A model generated the notes under the pieces. It was not told the origin of the DNA, did no database searches, and was given only the letters and a program-made list of their open reading frames with translations. Source: Campylobacteraceae bacterium (GTDB lineage Bacteria > Campylobacterota > Campylobacteria > Campylobacterales > Sulfurovaceae). Taken from it: a stretch of DNA of 5,358 nt. Shown here one piece after another: positions 5,079 to 5,358 of this stretch (position 1 is its first letter; each line of letters opens with the position of its first letter). The position numbers and the translations under genes were made by a program. The stretch is taken from contig JAMOSA010000302.1 in assembly GCA_027063325.1 (NCBI GenBank), forward strand, positions 1-5,358. Direction: 5' to 3'.

Positions 5079-5358
5079 ATGTGGTTAAGAAAATTATCCT
5101 TTTTGTTGCTTCTGTTTTCTATCGGATTTGTACCTAATCTGTCTGCACTTACATTAAAAGAGGCAGTATCAGATGTATTGGACAGTAATCCGGTAGTAAC
5201 TGAGCGACTTCACAACTACAGGGCAACTAGAGCAGATTTGGGTTCGGCAGAAGCCGGTTACTATCCGACAGTAGATATTGAACTCTCTGCAGGAAAAGAT
5301 TATCGGGGGAGATTTACAAGTGAAGCAGATGAGACATACAATATCTACTGTCGGATAG
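5079..5358 (+). CDS. TolC-family outer-membrane channel protein, N-terminal part (runs off window)
   Basis: An open frame starts at ATG 5079 and continues to the window end, giving 93 residues of a protein that should be several hundred long. Residues 1-23 are a signal peptide (Arg4, Lys5, a leucine-rich core, likely cut after L-S-A). The mature part opens L-T-L-K-E-A-V-S-D-V-L-D-S-N-P-V-V, then A-E-A-G-Y-Y-P-T-V-D-I (about 58-68), the usual first helix and strand of TolC-like type I secretion or efflux channels. The ribosome binding site is GGGGG at 5064-5068, ten bases before the ATG; an ATG at 5069 abuts this site and reads another frame that stops after 22 codons. A role in type I secretion is plausible, but no transporter or adaptor gene is visible. 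It is divergent from the radical SAM gene and shares its spacer. Confidence 0.85.
   Translation, partial: MWLRKLSFLLLLFSIGFVPNLSALTLKEAVSDVLDSNPVVTERLHNYRATRADLGSAEAGYYPTVDIELSAGKDYRGRFTSEADETYNIYCRI

Noticed and set aside
5031..5093. Possible sigma-54 promoter (TGGC and TGGCAC elements) or a c-di-GMP riboswitch before tolC
   Set aside because: The GG and GC dinucleotides are not at the -24/-12 spacing, and the conserved riboswitch core segments are absent.
5069..5137. ATG at 5069 opening a 22-codon frame overlapping the tolC start
   Set aside because: The G-rich ribosome binding site touches this ATG, leaving no spacing, and the frame stops quickly, while the ATG at 5079 gives a signal peptide and TolC motif.

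Overview
The window looks like chromosome from a Campylobacterota (epsilonproteobacterial) organism. The reasons are AT-rich DNA with heavy use of ATA (Ile) and AGA (Arg) codons, RNase Y directly behind a 5-formyltetrahydrofolate cyclo-ligase (an order I recall from Campylobacter relatives), CmoB, and TGn-TATAAT type promoters. The genus cannot be fixed from sequence alone. Most of the window is ordinary core genome; the less explained DNA lies in the two intergenic regions.

Positions 1-3520, plus strand, form one compact five-gene run: the 3' end of a 5-formyltetrahydrofolate cyclo-ligase, RNase Y (rny), a 93-residue acidic protein I do not recognise, an exported cyclophilin-type peptidyl-prolyl isomerase, and the tRNA wobble-uridine carboxymethyltransferase CmoB. 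Gaps run from 61 bases (with the preferred rny start) down to a one-base overlap, so co-transcription is likely. The promoter lies left of the window. A perfect AT-rich dyad sits on the cmoB stop codon. The run links folate metabolism, mRNA decay, periplasmic protein folding and tRNA modification; I see no single pathway uniting them.

Positions 3499-3758 hold no intact gene. On the minus strand they contain a stop-free frame of 73 codons that reads like the C-terminal end of a lost protein, just downstream of the 3' end of a minus-strand tRNA-Asn(GUU) gene (3759-3833). That tRNA gene has a textbook consensus promoter whose -35 box overlaps the stop codon of the next gene.

Positions 3895-4818, minus strand, encode a radical SAM protein of the COG0731 (TYW1-like) type with a probable winged-helix C-terminus. 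A divergent intergenic region (4819-5078) separates it from the start of a TolC-family outer-membrane channel (5079 to the window end, cut off). This spacer holds an extended -10 promoter for the radical SAM gene, two near-identical 15-base dyads three helical turns apart over its upstream promoter region, a third related dyad, and repeated TATCAAAAA elements before tolC. These dyads and the decayed frame are the main things worth a second look. I found no CRISPR array, insertion sequence or obvious new defence system.
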